Below are positions 5,786 to 5,845 of a stretch of DNA of 5,845 nt, one piece after another. The notes under the pieces are model-generated. The model saw only the letters and a list, made by a program, of their open reading frames with translations. It made no database searches and was not told the origin of the DNA. The stretch is from Lentisphaerota bacterium (GTDB taxonomy: Bacteria; Verrucomicrobiota; Kiritimatiellia; RFP12; UBA1067), in NCBI GenBank assembly GCA_015061765.1, contig SUVZ01000268.1, positions 1 through 5,845 on the forward strand, in the 5' to 3' direction. The position numbers were made by a program, and so were the translations under genes. The first letter of the stretch is position 1. Every line of letters begins with the position of its first letter.

Positions 5786-5845
5786 TCACTTCTTGAATCC
5801 CATCCAAGACGGGAATCGCGACGCCTGGGCATGCGCCTCCTTGGA
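5786..5845 (-). CDS. Possible C-terminal end of an upstream - strand gene, unidentified
   Basis: Reading leftward from the window edge, one frame is open for 19 codons (SKEAHAQASRFPSWMGFKK) and ends in TGA one base before the glycosyltransferase ATG. This TGA-C-ATG junction is the same as that between the PBP2 gene and rodA. This frame also has the highest share of G/C in third positions (15 of 19) of the three - strand frames, like the neighbouring genes. A rival frame ends QGGACPGVAIPVLDGIQEVT with its TGA overlapping the ATG as ATGA. I recognise neither tail. With so short a piece this is a suggestion only. Confidence 0.28.
   Translation of the reverse strand, partial: SKEAHAQASRFPSWMGFKK
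5836..5842 (-). promoter_or_regulatory. Strong Shine-Dalgarno-like AAGGAGG near an alternative start
   Basis: On the - strand AAGGAGG is followed by CGC and then an in-frame ATG (5832-5830) for the glycosyltransferase. The 3-nt spacing is shorter than the 8 nt seen at rodA and lptD, which weakens it. The preferred ATG at 5784 has only a weak AAGAAGTGA-like site before it. Use of 5832 would add MPRRRDSRLGWDSRSD, which does not belong to the GT2 fold. The site may be chance within an upstream coding sequence. Confidence 0.35.

Overview
The window suggests a Gram-negative, rod-shaped bacterium of moderately high GC. It carries an elongation-specific SEDS protein (RodA) behind a PBP2-like tail, plus an outer-membrane LPS-assembly protein (LptD). 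The RNase E/G has the short form without a scaffold tail and carries the 'TKGPISTKGPR' signature, which I associate from memory with Bacteroidetes/PVC-type relatives rather than enterobacteria. A PVC-type lineage such as Kiritimatiellota, Lentisphaerae or Verrucomicrobia is my guess; the sequence does not prove it.

Layout. On the + strand: the last 32 codons of a probable penicillin-binding protein 2 (1-100), rodA (102-1256), an RNase E/G family ribonuclease (1264-2907) and lptD (2900-5110). Spacings are +1 nt, +7 nt and an 8-nt overlap, and good Shine-Dalgarno sequences lie inside the preceding genes, so this looks like one translationally coupled operon. On the - strand: an ALG5-like family 2 glycosyltransferase (5784-5107) whose stop codon interlocks with the lptD stop in the palindrome CTAG. 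Upstream of it, at the right edge, there may be the tail of another - strand gene. Coding density is close to 100%. No gap exceeds 10 bases, and I see no tRNA, rRNA, CRISPR array, mobile element, riboswitch or intrinsic terminator.

How the genes fit together. PBP2 and RodA form the elongasome pair: a transpeptidase and a glycan polymerase for lateral wall growth. LptD inserts LPS into the outer leaflet of the outer membrane. The + strand operon therefore joins peptidoglycan elongation to outer-membrane assembly, with an RNA-processing enzyme between them. RNase G also sits beside cell-shape genes (mreBCD) in E. coli. The convergent glycosyltransferase probably makes a polyprenyl-phosphate sugar or another glycoconjugate precursor for the envelope.

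I did not find a clearly new biological system. This is an ordinary envelope-biogenesis locus. The points worth a second look are details: an LptD that appears reduced to one inter-domain disulfide, a shortened LptD periplasmic domain, a changed signature in the RodA C-terminal region, and the interlocked convergent stop codons.
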